Below, piece by piece: positions 35,496-47,900 of a DNA stretch of 64,000 nucleotides. The notes beneath the pieces were generated by a model. The model did not search any database. It had not been told where the DNA came from and was given only the letters and a program-made list of their open reading frames with translations. A program made the translations under genes and the position numbers. Position 1 is the first letter of the stretch, and each line of letters opens with the position of its first letter. This DNA is from Spizellomyces sp. 'palustris'. Its lineage: Eukaryota; Chytridiomycota; Chytridiomycetes; Spizellomycetales; Spizellomycetaceae. Location of the stretch: positions 28,653-92,652 of the forward strand of contig QEAR01000085.1 of NCBI GenBank assembly GCA_006535965.1, in the 5' to 3' direction.

Positions 35496-35779
35496 GACGA
35501 ACTACCGAAAACTAAAACGATGCACTCGCAGATGGGAGAGTCCGCTTCATGACCCACGCGCGCGTTCAGCGTTACCATGGGGATTCTGAGTCATCCCACC
35601 ATGGTGAAAGTCTTGACCTTGAAGTTGCCCCCAAGAAGGATTTGACTGTGAAGGAAAGCAAGGTAGGGCATACATGCTTCCGTTTAAGGCCACGCTGTGT
35701 AGATGGCCCATTACTATTGTGCGTTTGGTTTATGTTTTTTGCAAATCAAGTACTTTGAACTTGAAACAGGGCGGGCAGA

Positions 35780-36345
35780 ATGTCGACACCAAAAACGCTT
35801 ATCAAGAAGCTACAAGAGGCAGGCCTGCACAAACGGATTCTTCCACCAAAGGTACGGTGAGAAAAAGAGGAGACAAGTTTTGGAGCACCTCTCACTCCAG
35901 TCTTATTTATCAGGACTTGACGTCACGTACGCACAATGGTGCAGGTGGTGCATTCGTTCCTCAAATAACTAAACTGACAATTCATTACGACCACCCTCGT
36001 ATCGACGCTGGTGGAAACTCTCGAGGAATGGTCAAATTCCTCTTGGATCGGCTTCCCAAATTAGCGGCCGAAAGACCATACGTTGAGATATGCGTTCAAC
36101 CCCGCCGAGCTTCGCCTCCAGAACTCGTTGCCACGTACGCCAGTGGAAAGGTGAAGGCCATCTCGTGCTCAAAGTTCACTCCGGAGCAGATTGAGAAACA
36201 GGTCGGCTTTTTATGCGATTCGATGGACGGCGAGGAGAAGAGAGTAAAACTGGGTCAACCGGTGATGAAGGGCGGGAATAAAATGGCTGGTCGGGTGGAG
36301 GGTGTGTGGGATCCATTCACGGCGCGGCAGACGTTCCGACCGTAA
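35780..36345 (+). CDS. Mitochondrial large ribosomal subunit protein mL43
   Basis: Exons 35780-35851 and 35914-36345 sum to 167 residues. The sequence starts MSTPKTLIKKLQEAGLHKR; the thioredoxin-like L51/S25/CI-B8 domain then shows NGAGGAFVPQITKLTIHYDH, GGNSRGMVKFLLDRLPKLAA, PYVEICVQPRRASPPELVAT and GRVEGVWDPFTA. This is the layout of mL43 (yeast Mrpl51), a structural protein of the mitochondrial large subunit. A longer upstream open frame from about 35549 has no family similarity and is probably 5' UTR. Length agrees with fungal homologues. Confidence 0.9.
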
Positions 36346-36524
36346 AATGGTGCTTTGGTGATACGGTCGGCCTTTTATATTTATATACAATGAAATTAGA
36401 GCTTTACCTTCTGCATCATCGCAACAACAGTTTGCGAGATCATGAGTACTGCCGCCATCAAATGATTAACATGTCATATTTTAGTGTAAACGAGGTCCAA
36501 AGTACAAGGCACTAATTGAATTTC

Positions 36525-37391
36525 CTAACTCGACTTCCACGCAGTGTAAAACTGTGCAATCGCCGCGATGGTACCGCAAATCCCAACACCCACATCAGGA
36601 AACGAGCTGGTTTCCAAAGACCAGTGCACAGTCAGTGGAAAGTAAGCTGCATTAATGATGGTGTTGACAAGCAAGCTCTTCCTTTCGTCCTTCAAAGCCT
36701 GTCTCTCCACAGCAAGCTCCTTTGCATCAACATCCTTATCGCCGCCCACCTTCAACTTTTTCTTGGCCAAGGCCCTTTCGCGGACAGCGAGCCCCTTGTG
36801 CTCCTCCCACAGCTGGGCAAAGTACAGCACAACGTAAGCAGCCCAGAATCTACAGGACCAAATCCCAATCTTGTCCCTCGTCTCGGGCTTCATTGGAATC
36901 ACATTGTGAAGACCGAGCCAGTAAGCGTGCTCCAGAGGATAGTAGCAGAAGTTGGAGAGATTCTGAAGACGGCCCAGGAGTTGCAGTTTGCGCGTTGGGG
37001 CAGGATTTTGTTCCGAATAAGCCGTCCATTGCAACAGAGGAATGAGACCATAGTAGCGGAGGAGAATTCTAAAGTCAGAGACTGGGCCAGCCAGGTTGAG
37101 AATACGTGTAGCAAGGGTAGAGGAAGGATCCTTGCGCTTTAGGTTCCACATAATGATTTTCGAGACATATTGGACCAGCTACAAGATATGAAAGAATGAA
37201 CAAACTCTCTTTTATAATGCAACGAGCTGTATCATCGTACCATCAAGACTTTGTCGGTACCCCTGTAAGAGAAGAACAAGACTTAGTGATCAAACCACTG
37301 CAGAACGTGCCCCAGCTGTGTCTACAAACCTAACAGAGTTAAGGAAGCGACAAAGCTTGTCCAACGTTGGGTTCGGTTTCAACACCTGCAT
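36525..37391 (-). CDS. PEX11: Peroxisomal membrane protein PEX11
   Basis: Three exons (37391-37330, 37262-37241, 37178-36525) sum to 245 residues. The N-terminal amphipathic region reads LDKLCRFLNSVRGTDKVLML then VQYVSKIIMWNLKRKD, the PEX11 start motif, partly encoded by a 22-nt micro-exon. The middle has RLQNLSNFCYYPLEHAYWL, and the C-terminus has SLLVNTIINAAYFPLTVHWS followed by GVGICGTIAAIAQFYTAW. PEX11 proteins bend and elongate the peroxisomal membrane before fission. The subtype looks closest to PEX11C-like proteins. Ends K-S-S. Neighbouring genes are unrelated in role. Confidence 0.92.
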
Positions 37392-38728
37392 GTCGACGTT
37401 ATTGGAATTTCGGCGATGAGCGGCGAGCCCCAAAACGACACGACAGAGAGCGATTTTCACCCGATGCATGACTGTGCCATCATCAGTTGGGAAGTCCAAA
37501 GGTCAATGCTTCATCAAGATAAACAAAAAACGGTCGTATGGACCCTTCATGCCAACAATCAAGAATTCCATAAGTATCTACCATATGCTTTCGTTCTCTT
37601 CTTTTCTTGGCACTATACAGTGCCTCTTGATTCCACTGCTTCCTTCCTGGAAGGAAGCCAGCATCAGTTTCATTTCCATCAAAAAGGTCAGAAAAAGATC
37701 CACCACAATTTCTTGCTGAAAGTGAGCTGTTACTGGGGACCATAGGATAGTTTCCGTCTACAATATCGTATTAGTGCTGATTTGTCTAAGGATAGTAGCA
37801 TTCCTAGTTGCCAAAGTATTGTCGAAAAAAGTGATGATTTCCTTCGTTGGGCAGGCAAGCTGCCATGGAAGATAAGAGACTGAACACTGCCTGAACGCAT
37901 CTGTCAATAGCAGGCCTGAGGGTTGGCGAGAAGAGTTTGCGGTGTAGAATCCACTAGCATATCTGCAGACAGCAAATGGGCCCCATTGAGATGGTGTACG
38001 CTGTTAACATCTAGGTTGACCATTAGATAAGCAAAGAAGAACTTGATATCCTTCGGAGGTGAATGTACGGGCTAGTATCGCTTCTTTCTAACATTAAACT
38101 TTTGGCTAGGCTCTTTCATACTCTTCAGCGTCGTTCCACTTCAGCAGTGTTGCATGTGTAAATCCGGCCAAGCACATTGTATATTTTTTTCAAGCTTTTG
38201 CCATGTCGAGAAATTGAGAGTACATGTATTTCCACATGTCCTTTTCCTGTACTAATCCTCGGCTGGACCCATTTGCGAAAAGGCCGAAGTGATAATCTTC
38301 AAATGCTTAATACGCATGGTTGAGACGAGACCTATCTCCGCCAAATGACATCCTCTTTTGGGGGATAGACTTGAATGAAGTTAGCATATGGGCTTTACAG
38401 ATGTAAATGTTATAGATGATCTCAACTCGCTCGACACTTGGAATGGGTTCACTTTGCCTAACTGCTAGTCACGTTGACCTGTGGGAACGTAGACTTCTTG
38501 CGAAATCAAACAACAGAGTCTACTTAACATGCACTGTGCCCGTTCATACCACAAAGTTGCTGGTTTAAAGGGACATGTTTGGAAATCATCTGTTACTGCA
38601 TTCTTTTCGAATCTTGAACAAATAGTGTATAGTTTACTCACGATCATTGATTCGTAAGCCCTTAGTAAGCGACAAGTCCGATCAGCGCATACAATTGAAT
38701 TTTCCTGCCGATGACTGATCACTGATGT
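37392..38728. other. Long intergenic region
   Basis: About 1.3 kb without a supportable gene. Small ORFs on both strands (for instance around 37416-37745) overlap in antisense and show no domain or splice partner. AT-rich T tracts occur near 38185-38195. A non-coding RNA or an upstream IQUB exon cannot be excluded from sequence alone. Confidence 0.45.
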
Positions 38729-41700
38729 ATGCCTATGATGTCTGAACAACTGGCCGATAGGTCGGGAGGAGATGTTGATGCTGACGTCCCCACAGATGAA
38801 ACTATCGAAACTTTACCTGAACCCACCCTGGAAGCGGAGGAGCCCATAAATACGGTCCTCATAACTGAACCCATCGCGAACTCAGAAGCTCAACCAACGG
38901 GTGACGCTATTGGAACTTTACCTGAACCTACACCAGATGCAGACCAGCCCGCAAATGCAACGGTCATGACCGAGCCCGTCGAGGCCTCCGAAGTTCGACT
39001 CACGGATGAACCTATTGGAGCTTTTCCAGAACCGACGCGGGAAGCTGATCAGCCCACAAACTCAACCCTCAACACTGAACCCGTCGCGAACTCAGAAGTT
39101 CAACCCACGGATGAACCTATTACAACTTTGCCAGAACCGATACCGGAAGCAGACCAGCCCAAAAATACGACCCTGATGACTGAACCCGTCGAGGGTTCCG
39201 AAGTTCGGCCCGCGAGTGAAAATATTGAAACTTCACTAGAACCGACATTGGAAGCGGAGCAGCCCACGACTGAACGTGTCGTGTACTCAGAAACTCCTGT
39301 TGATAGAGACATTGGAACGCCGATTGCACCTATCATGGAAGTCACGGAGATGGAGCAGATGAACATTGGGGTCGTGCAGGAAGAGCATGTGATGGAGGTC
39401 ACCGCGGTTGACCAGATGAATATTGGGGTGCTGCAGGAAGAGCAAATGGTAGAAACTGGAGAGATACTAGATCCAATAGCAGACCCTCTGCAGCCTATTG
39501 ATGTCCCAGAGCCTGGAATTAGCGAGCTTGTCCCTACGGATAACGTCGCTTCTTCATCCCTCCCTGCGGCACCTGATGATGAAGTTACAGAGGCGGAAAT
39601 CGGTAGGCATTTTGCCATCAGGAGTGGCCATCTTGTTCGTTCTAAGTCCTCTTTGCATCAGATGATCTTTTTGCCAGAACGGGTCTTCACACACGACTCG
39701 ATGAATGGCATCAAAAACGCTATTACGGAGGATATCGAGACCGGCGAAGTGAAGTCGAGTATTTCCATGCCGAGACACAAACACCAACACCACAAGAGAT
39801 CAGAGCTAGGGTGAGGATACGTCACTTGCACCCGGACTCTATGAAGTGGGATTCCTTACTCTACATTGCTGTAGAATGCCCCTCTGAAGTTTCACAGAGA
39901 TACCCAAACCAAATTCCTGCGCAACCGGCGTACACAGTCCACTCGAGAATCTGCGACACAGATGGTAATTATCTCTGCTTGTCCTGCGCCCTGCCATTTG
40001 ATTAGTACTTATCAACTCTCCCCGGAATAATAGACCAAACCAGGCTGCTATGTCTCCGTTGAAAACGACCACATGCTCAGGCCAAAGCGCTACATTTCGG
40101 CCGATGAGCACGATGCATGGATAATATCAAACGTGATAAAATTGCAGTGCTGGGTCCGTCGAGTGAAGGCCTGCAGACGGGTGGCACGATTGCGAAAGGA
40201 ACGGGACGAGCGGACACAGGCCATGATGGAGGTCTGTTCATATCGAGACACTGATAGCAACATCGTAGGCGCCCCTACTAACTGATGATATTGATTCCAG
40301 AAAGAACGAAGACGCAAGGAATTAGCTGAAAAAAGAAGACGAAAGGAAATTGAAAGTCGCTTGCATCCAAAGACGACGAAGGATTTCGAGATATTGTACA
40401 ATGGGCTCGAGAGTATGTCATGATGCGAAGCCTCTGAATGCGTCCATTGATATCATAGCTAACAACTAGTTAACAATTTTAGGCTGGCGTCAGCAAGAAA
40501 CATTGAAGATCAACAAAGCTGGCTATTCGGAACCTGCTCGCCTTGCAGCTCTGGCAGATCTTCTGGATCAAGAAGCCGCACTCATCCAGAAAATTGATCG
40601 CTTAAAGATTGCCGCAAATGAAGAAAACAGAGAGCGAAAGATAGTGCGGCTACTGGAGGCGGTTAGTTAGCCGATGCAAAGAGTTTTACGCTACTTTGGT
40701 TCACTCAGACGGTATATTTTCAGATGTCTTCCTCCAAAAAATGGATGGTAGAAAAGGTCGGCATCGTATCCGTCGACACCCCCAACACGATTCGTGCTCG
40801 CGAATTAAGGGATCTCTACCACGCGCTGAATGTACCTCTTGTGTCTGTCGACGAAAGATTGCAAATATTGTTGCATGTCAAGTACACGGTCAAGGTATGG
40901 ATGTACTATATGTCGGCAGTTCAAAACCAGTTTCCTCTTATGACCGTAAATTACAGGAATTTGACTGCAATTTGACAAGAGAAATAGTGGAGCTCATTGA
41001 CCGAGAGGGAGATTTGGTTAGTCGAGGCCGGGATGCCAAGACTATGGAAGGTAATTAAGCGTTTACACCATCGTGCGATTCGGACCTCGCCAACGATTCC
41101 ATGAATCCAGGGCTCCGAAAGCGAGTTAGCAATCTATTTTTGCAATTCATCCAGACGCCAGAGTTTAATCCAGAGGCGGGCTTATACCAAAAGGTATTTT
41201 CAAATCTCTTTCATTTTTTCCATGATCTCTCGCTAATATGTGTCGTTGCCAACCAGTTCCCTGATGCAGGGCAATCCTGGAAACGAGATCAAGCTGTCTA
41301 CTACTGTCGAAGCTGCACACGCTACCTACCTTCTACAGCATTCTACCTTTCAACAACTATGAAGCACCTGGGCAAGTGTAAAACATGCACAACGGAAGAG
41401 AACCTGGCAACGTCGCGGAAGGATGACTCTATATACTCGGACTTGTTAAAACTCATTCGCCTACAAGAACTGCAACGAAGAGCTTCATCCGGAGTACCAA
41501 CAGACGCGCACTACAATGCCATATCCCTTCTTCAGGAATCTGATATGCGGTATCTTGTGGATCGGGTTTGGAATCGTCAGAGCGCAGTTAGCGGGAGCAG
41601 GGCATTGGAGAGTTTGGTCCTCACAAGATGGAATCCCAATGTTGAGTTGAGCCCCTGGAATTGCATCTTGTTGACAAAAGCCGAGGCGGCCACGCACGAC

Positions 41701-41886
41701 CGCCAGCCAGATCCAGAAGAACTCTACTCTGAAGAGTTTGTGCGAAAGATATTGCAGAAGCACTTTGCTGCAAAGCAGCATTTTGCCCAACTGCCAGCTA
41801 TGGAGAAGTACCTTAGAAGACATTATGTGGAAGATGCTCAAGGGAAAATGGTGTATACTCCAGCGGAAGGCTCTGTAACAAGTTGA
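38729..41886 (+). CDS. IQUB: IQUB-like radial-spoke-associated protein with acidic repeat N-terminus
   Basis: Nine exons (38729-39602, 39662-39964, 40044-40231, 40301-40412, 40483-40661, 40724-40894, 40957-41050, 41111-41193, 41257-41886) sum to 877 residues. IQUB hallmarks appear in order: YYGGYRDRRSEVEYFHAETQ, the IQ helix IIKLQCWVRRVKACRRVARL, HPKTTKDFEILYNGLESWRQ, TIRARELRDLYHAL, EIVELIDREGDLVSRG, GLRKRVSNLFLQFIQTPEFN, YYCRSCTRYLPSTAFY and LSPWNCILLTKAEAAAH-like (LTKAEAATH). IQUB is known from motile cilia and radial spokes. The first ~290 residues are acidic tandem repeats (EPT.EADQP...TEPV..SEV) and I find no ubiquitin-like domain before the IQUB core. The ATG used is the first of three close Met codons. 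Confidence 0.92.
38813..39291 (+). repeat. Four-and-a-half copies of a 105-nt coding repeat in IQUB
   Basis: Units of 35 codons begin at 38813, 38918, 39023 and 39128, with a partial fifth from 39233. Each begins LPEPT or similar, carries EADQP, then TEPV, SEV and ends DEPI.T. A separate shorter repeat follows (about 39338-39451) in which MEVT..(E/D)QMNIGV.QEE occurs twice, 19 codons apart. Conservation of frame and unit length shows in-frame expansion. Confidence 0.9.
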
Positions 41887-42228
41887 CGAGTTTGCTCACC
41901 TGGAAAGGAATCTCTCATTTTGTCTTTTAATATTTTTTGATGAATACTATTTTTTCGAATGTTAGCGATATTGGAGTATGCGTAGCTGCAAACACACGAT
42001 CCACAGCAAACTCCATGGCTGTTAATTGTGTGATCTAACAGGTTCGTTGTCGAGAAATCGCGAAACAATCCAAATGTTGATCTGCGTGGACTCACGCCTG
42101 TCTGTGCCGCGTCCTGGGTGGCTAGTGGAATTCGCCATTCATTGAGGAAAATGGTGTTTATTTTGATTTACAGGTAGGCAGCCGAAACATCGACAGCTCA
42201 AATACATCGTCAAACCGTCCTCGCAACG
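41887..42228. other. Convergent intergenic region
   Basis: About 340 bases between the IQUB stop codon and the stop codon of the ABC-class ATPase, so this holds two 3' UTRs. T-rich stretches near 41927-41940 may be part of polyadenylation signals on the plus strand. No other feature seen. Confidence 0.5.
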
Positions 42229-44700
42229 CTACTCCACGACAAGTCCTCTCAGCCTATTCAAAGCACCTGCGACCTCTAAACCTCTTGGTCTGGCATAGTT
42301 CCCAACCGGCCATGCGAATGGATGTACGCAATCGATGCCCTTTTCATCCCACTCCCTTTCTAACGCAGCCACCAGTTCTTTGAGAGTTAACCTCGATTCG
42401 CCTTGCATCTTATCCCGTACGTATAGTGCAGCATCAACGATGCACCGTGCTTGTGAAGGATGCACCAGCTGCTCAAGGGCAGAAAGATTCACGTCTACTC
42501 CATCGAGACTAATCAAGAAAGTGTGGATTGCTTTTGATTTGCCGGGTCGACGTTGTTGCGGAGGTGGCGAGTCTTCGGATGCACCCTTTTCAGAGCGCCA
42601 ATCGTGCTGAACGGGTACATTGTTGGCGTGAGATTTAGGAACGATGATACGATCGGCGATTGGCCCATATGGAAGATCTTTGAGAGAATCAGCAACCTTG
42701 CGAGAAATGCGTGCGCGTCCTATCAACATTACCTCCATTCTCCAGAGCCACAGGCAAATCAGCAGCAATCTTCTTTGCTTTATGTGTCACATCTCTGGGG
42801 TTATACAGCAGGTGAGTCTTTTGAAGAGTACCACCTTGACTCAGGTCACAGACCTTGGGACGTAACTCTCCATTGAGATCACGCCATCAGCCACATCAAG
42901 ATAACTTCCACATCCACCCACAACCAATATAGAGGAGCATCCCTTCTCGCTGTATAAGGATCGAATCTGTTACATTACTATTAGCAAGGGTGCCTCGTAT
43001 TGTCAACATCCCCAGGATAACCAACCTTGCTGATCAGCGGGGTGATTGGTTCATTGTCTTTACTAACTAGTAGCTCCATTCGCCGATCCCGAATAAGGAA
43101 ATTAGTCGCACAGGTGTCCTCATCAAAAAGGAAACCCCGGCAGCCAATCTGTATATTTTGCAAATTGTATCAATACTTGATTCATCATCAACTAGATTCA
43201 CAAATGACTGACCTCCAGAGCTTCCTACGAGACAAATGTTACCATGGCTCTATATGCTAGCTATGGATTCTCCATCATACCTGCATGTTGGCTGCCATAC
43301 TTGTCGAACCAGATGCGTCGGGAGTAGTAAAGTGGGTAGTGTCCTTCTTAAACGGTAGGTTGTTTATGAAAGGTGAAATGTCCACGGACGTAAAGCTTCT
43401 ATGAACGACGGATCGTAAGTCACCAGTTCATGTGGCCAATCACAATGCTTGACAACCTCTTGCTTACCTCCCATCCTCAGCACGGATCTTCATGACTGAT
43501 TCATCAGTGACAACAAACTCACGGCCGTCGCCTGCAAACGGCGGTCAGCGGTTATTTCTCACGCATCATGGGAGCACAAATAACTTACCCGGGATGTGAT
43601 TGTATATGCCTACTTGGAGCGCATCAAGCAGCGTTGACTTTCCATGAAAACCTCCACCAACAATAAGTGTAATTCCCCGGGGAATTCCTGAAAATTATAT
43701 TCGCTGCTCTTAGAAGCCCGTACAAGTGATGTCTGCAGCAATACCTACCCATCCCTTCTATAATGCCTCTGTTTGGTAGCGTAAACACTTTTCGGAGCGA
43801 ATCGGGCGACACAAACGGAATCACATCTGCACCCTGCATGGGGCGATCAGAAGCACCACTTTCCCGTGGGAGAATCGCCCCGTTTCTCACAAAAGATACC
43901 AAACCCGCATCTTTGACTAGTTTTCTCAGTGTATGTTGGTCTTCCACGCTTTCCACAAACTGGCGCAGATCCTGTTCGTCTAGAGCAGCATAGCGCATGG
44001 TTTGGGCGGCAAGCGATGGCAGGACCTCCGTTAGAAGTGTACATGCTTGTCTACCCAATATACTACGTCCTTGCGCAGGAAGGCCGATGGTTAAGCGAGC
44101 CTCTACAAATGCAGGTGTAACGGACAAGGATGTGCGCTCAAGGATTTGCTGTCCTGGTGTGTCGATATTGATATCAGCACCTTTTGGCCCATGCCACCCG
44201 CCTCCACCTGCATTACTGGGAATGTGTAGTTTGTTACTACGAACATGGGTCGATATTTGTCGTGTGATGTAGTCTTCTAAAGCAACGCGGCGGACCGGAG
44301 TGCGGAAGAGGTCAGACGGGAACCTGGCAGACTCTTGGGGAATGCGGACCCGGAACTTGGAGGGTGGTGCGAAGGGGTCAGATTGGACATTGTCGACAAA
44401 TAACTGCATGCCATCATCAAATGCGAAGCACCCTTTGATGCCCTTGTATTGGCCATATGACCCGCGGTCAATAGATATCAAGTATGATGCAAGTTCGTGC
44501 ATTGTGCGGGCTGAAAAATTGCCTTCTGAGCTATTCACAATTTCGGTAGGTGGCCCCTCCCGCCCAAACCGCTCTTCTCTCACTTCTCTTGAGCGACCTC
44601 TGCCATACTTTTCTTTAAAATAAGCACCACGGCCTTGACCTCGACCCCGGGAGCTTCCCGCTGGGACATTGGAATAAGGCGAGTACCGAGTCCCCTGCAT
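42229..44700 (-). CDS. ABC-class ATPase of the PF09818 type
   Basis: The start is ATG 44700 (MQGTRYSPYSNVPAG); a longer frame to 44826 is less likely. An RG-rich leader (GSSRGRGQGRGAYF) precedes an N-terminal domain (YGQYKGIKGCFAFDDGMQLF, then FRVRIPQESARFP). The ATPase core has LIVGGGFHGKSTLLDAL as Walker A, DGREFVVTDESVMKIRAEDG, and GFLFDEDTCATNFLIRDRRM as Walker B. DVADGVISMESYVPRDVTHK and the C-terminal region ending LRGLVVE complete the family. Members are predicted nucleotide-binding proteins of unknown role. A 12-nt micro-exon (43213-43224) encodes EALE. A frame change near 42729-42741 needs explanation, see findings. About nine exons. Confidence 0.85.
43213..43224 (-). other. 12-nt micro-exon in the ABC-class ATPase gene
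   Basis: On the minus strand CTCGTAG precedes GAAGCTCTGGAG and GTCAGTC follows. The exon adds Glu-Ala-Leu-Glu between AANMQ and IGCRGFLFDED, filling a position where the family has a conserved EAL(E/D) stretch before Walker B. Both flanking introns keep phase 0. Confidence 0.75.
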
Positions 44701-44996
44701 AACGGTCGGTAAGAGGGTGGACAAATGAAACGGGGTCCAATATCTGTTTATCACTAGATCTTTTCCAGTCCAAAGTCTATGTGGGATAATGAACGGCAAT
44801 TGGGAAAATGCTCGCAACAATGGCATGCAACAGAAACATGAAGATTTGGCTAACTGCTGGATATGTCATTCCTATGGCAACAGGTGCGCTTACGTACAGC
44901 GCGATCCACTCAAAGGACCTTATTGTCCTTTGGAGAGTTTAAAAAATCATCAATTTCCTTCATCTTTAGATTTGTGGGATTGGAGAAGGGAATGGG

Positions 44997-47900
44997 TTAA
45001 GCATAATGATCAATATGTTTCAATGCACTGCCTCCTACCTGGTTATCCAACTCTACATTGAAGCTGTCCCTGGTCATTTGATGCATGTCTGCTCCCCTCA
45101 CATCTTCCTCGGTATCCAAACGCAATAGGTCCAGATCTGATAAATTGGACAAACTGTCACTTCGATTTATTGGCGTAGGTGTGACCACCGATGATTGGGA
45201 TGAAGAGGTTGTTGAGGATGCGGAATTTGGGGAACTGGCAGCCGGGGGTCGTGCTGGAGTCGGAGGCAATGATGTTGAGGGCACTGTGCTGAGAGAGTCC
45301 TTTTGTATGTTTTCGTAGGCGGAGGTGGAGCTTTCCAGACGGTCATTGATAGATAAGATGGTCCCTGCAAGGAAAGTCGTCAGATACACTGCCGTGGTAC
45401 TCGAGAGGTTTGAAAACTCACCTAGAAGATCCTCGTCCAGGTGAATGTTCTCGCTGACAAGTTGTTGCAGCTTGTTCTGGAATCCTTTCGTCTCATTGTA
45501 CAGTTGCTGAAATACGACAAGAAAATGTTACACAGTGAACATTGTTCAAGGATACCTTCCTTCCTCCCTACCAGCAATAAATCATCATTGCTCTTGCTTC
45601 GCTTCATAGCTTCCACGGCCTTCATTGAACCAACTATTTCATCTAAAACGCCGGCAGTCTCCTCGGCCGTTTGGATATCTCTTTGAAGCTTTTCACGGTC
45701 AACAGACCGGGTAGAACCGTGGGTGGAATCTCCCCGTGTTGATCCAGCATGCCCTGCAGAGCTCGTTCCCTGAGGGTCAGGATGGGCTTCCTTTGCGGCT
45801 CGAGATTTCTGGATTTCTCCATTACGTTGGCAATACATATCAATGTCATTAAGTAACCGCGCCAGCTCAGGATCTTCCTGATTCGGTCCAATGGTGTATC
45901 ACAATATCAGAAATGTCATGATATGTCAACAGTAACCGGTTCACAGAGTCTTACCTCTCGATGCTTCTGGGTCTGCAGAAGAGGAGCAATTTCCAACGAA
46001 ACAATGCTTTGGTTCATACGAAGGGAGACGGACAGAGCCATCACGCCGGCAATATTAATTGGATTGTGAGTCAAATCCAATCGTCGCAAAGCTGGCATCA
46101 ATGGCAATGCTTCAGCGAGCGCAATTGTCCCTGATAGCAACATGGATTATGGTTATGCATAAGATGCTGGAGTTCCAACGTTTCGAAGATACCTTCGGAG
46201 GTTAAATTGGTTTTGGACAAGGCAAGATCTGTGAGACTTTTATTCACCATAAAAGAATCTTTCAAGGCGATGATCTAAGATGGAAAGAAACACGTAAGCA
46301 AGGTACGTAGCGATAGTCTCCTAGTTATGTCCAAAGTAAGGAACTTACAGCGTCCAATTGTCTGTCACCATCCAGCGCATTTCCACTCAAGTCCAGCACC
46401 TGAATAGTGCTATTGGCTTTCTAACGATTGCATTAAATCAGACTTCCTCACAATTTCGGATGGTGCACATTTGTCTCACTGACCAGCACGTCAGCCAACG
46501 TATAAATATCCAATCCATTCAACTGTTTGTTTTCGCGCAAGGAGAGCTCAAGTAAGCGATTATTTTCTGCCAGGGCGGGTGCAAAGGCGGATATTGCATT
46601 CTACAATATGGCCCGTTCGAAATTAGCTCTATAAATTATGCAACTATTTCGATTAGATGTCATACCCCAAGGTTGTTTCCTGAAAGATCCAGCCGACGCA
46701 GACCTTTCTCAAGGTTGCTATGTCGATTCAAATATGATGGGGGTTGTTCTGTTCGCAGAAGCTCCGCAATCGAAGACGTAGAGTCCTTTGCCAAACGGTT
46801 GCCGCACAAAGAGAGGGTGTCCAGATCCGAACTTGCTACACCAGGGGCTGGTGAAGAGTGAGTAATCAGTTGAAGTTGATGCTAATACGTCATCGTCACC
46901 TGCCTAGGATTTTCATCAACGCGGCAGATAAATCGCAGTGATCCATTTTAAGGACTTCCAGTCCGATCTTGTCTTTTAATCCGTGCGCGAAATACGACAT
47001 TCCACGTGAGTCAAACGCTATACCCGACACATCAAGGTACCTCAGAGCGTTGCTCTTCACGGAGTGTGATAAATACCCTCGTTAAGATGCTAACCCTATC
47101 AGTCGCAACAAATTTTTGGTATCCTCAGTCTTTACCTTCTTGACATATACAGCCAGGTACTTTAATCCAATACCGTGCAACTTTTTTACACCTCGCAAAG
47201 TAACCGCGGATATTTTATCCCTGCTTATGGCGGACTGCAGGATGACCTTAAGGACCTGTACAGCAACATATAAGGCCAATTGGAAGTTGAAAATGCAGGA
47301 GAAGTGCAGGTCGTACCTCATCATCCAGCACAGCGTTATCAAGTGACAGTTGTTTGAACGGGTAATTTGTGCTCAGCAAGTCGGCAATAGGTGACACGTT
47401 ATTTGCGTTTATCGTCACACCTGGTTGACCATATTCATAAGGGACAAGTTGCGACTGGACATTAGATAGTCAATTACCTGATAAATCCAGTTTGTCTGTG
47501 CTCGCCCCTAACGAGAGAGCATCTTGCAGCCGTGTAACAACAGCTTCCATCACTTCTTCATTGCGCGTAGAACACGCCTGATAATAATAGGCCAGAAGAT
47601 CGTCAACTGTATTGATGGGCACGGACGGTAATCCTTCCTGCAGGACTGAAAGCATGGCAGGAGGTCGTTCGTACTGTGGGTTCTGCGAGCTTCTTTGATA
47701 CTGCCACTGTTCTGAATTAACGTCATCAAGTGCTTCTGGGAAATGGTGCAGCTGGCCTGTGGGTGACTCGAGGTTTTCTGCATAATCGGAAACAGGCGAT
47801 GTTACTGGTTCAGGATCGATGGTAACGTCTGGAAATGAGAATCTAACGTGCTTTTCTCCTTTAGATAAGCTGTTTTGTGAAACCGAAGATCTTCCGGATA

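Noticed and set aside
37416-37745. Overlapping ORFs on both strands near 37.5 kb
   Set aside because: Both frames are open in antisense over the same bases with no recognisable domain, typical of chance ORFs.
39603-39661. Reading through at 39603 as continuous coding in IQUB
   Set aside because: The continuous frame loses the conserved YYGGYRDRR...EYFHAETQT region; the intron 39603-39661 restores it, so the spliced model is kept.
45552-45560. GTATCCTTG on the minus strand, resembling a U12 5' splice site
   Set aside because: It lies inside a normal intron of the PPP1R37-like gene (GTAGGG...TTTCAG) which restores frame; the match is coincidental.
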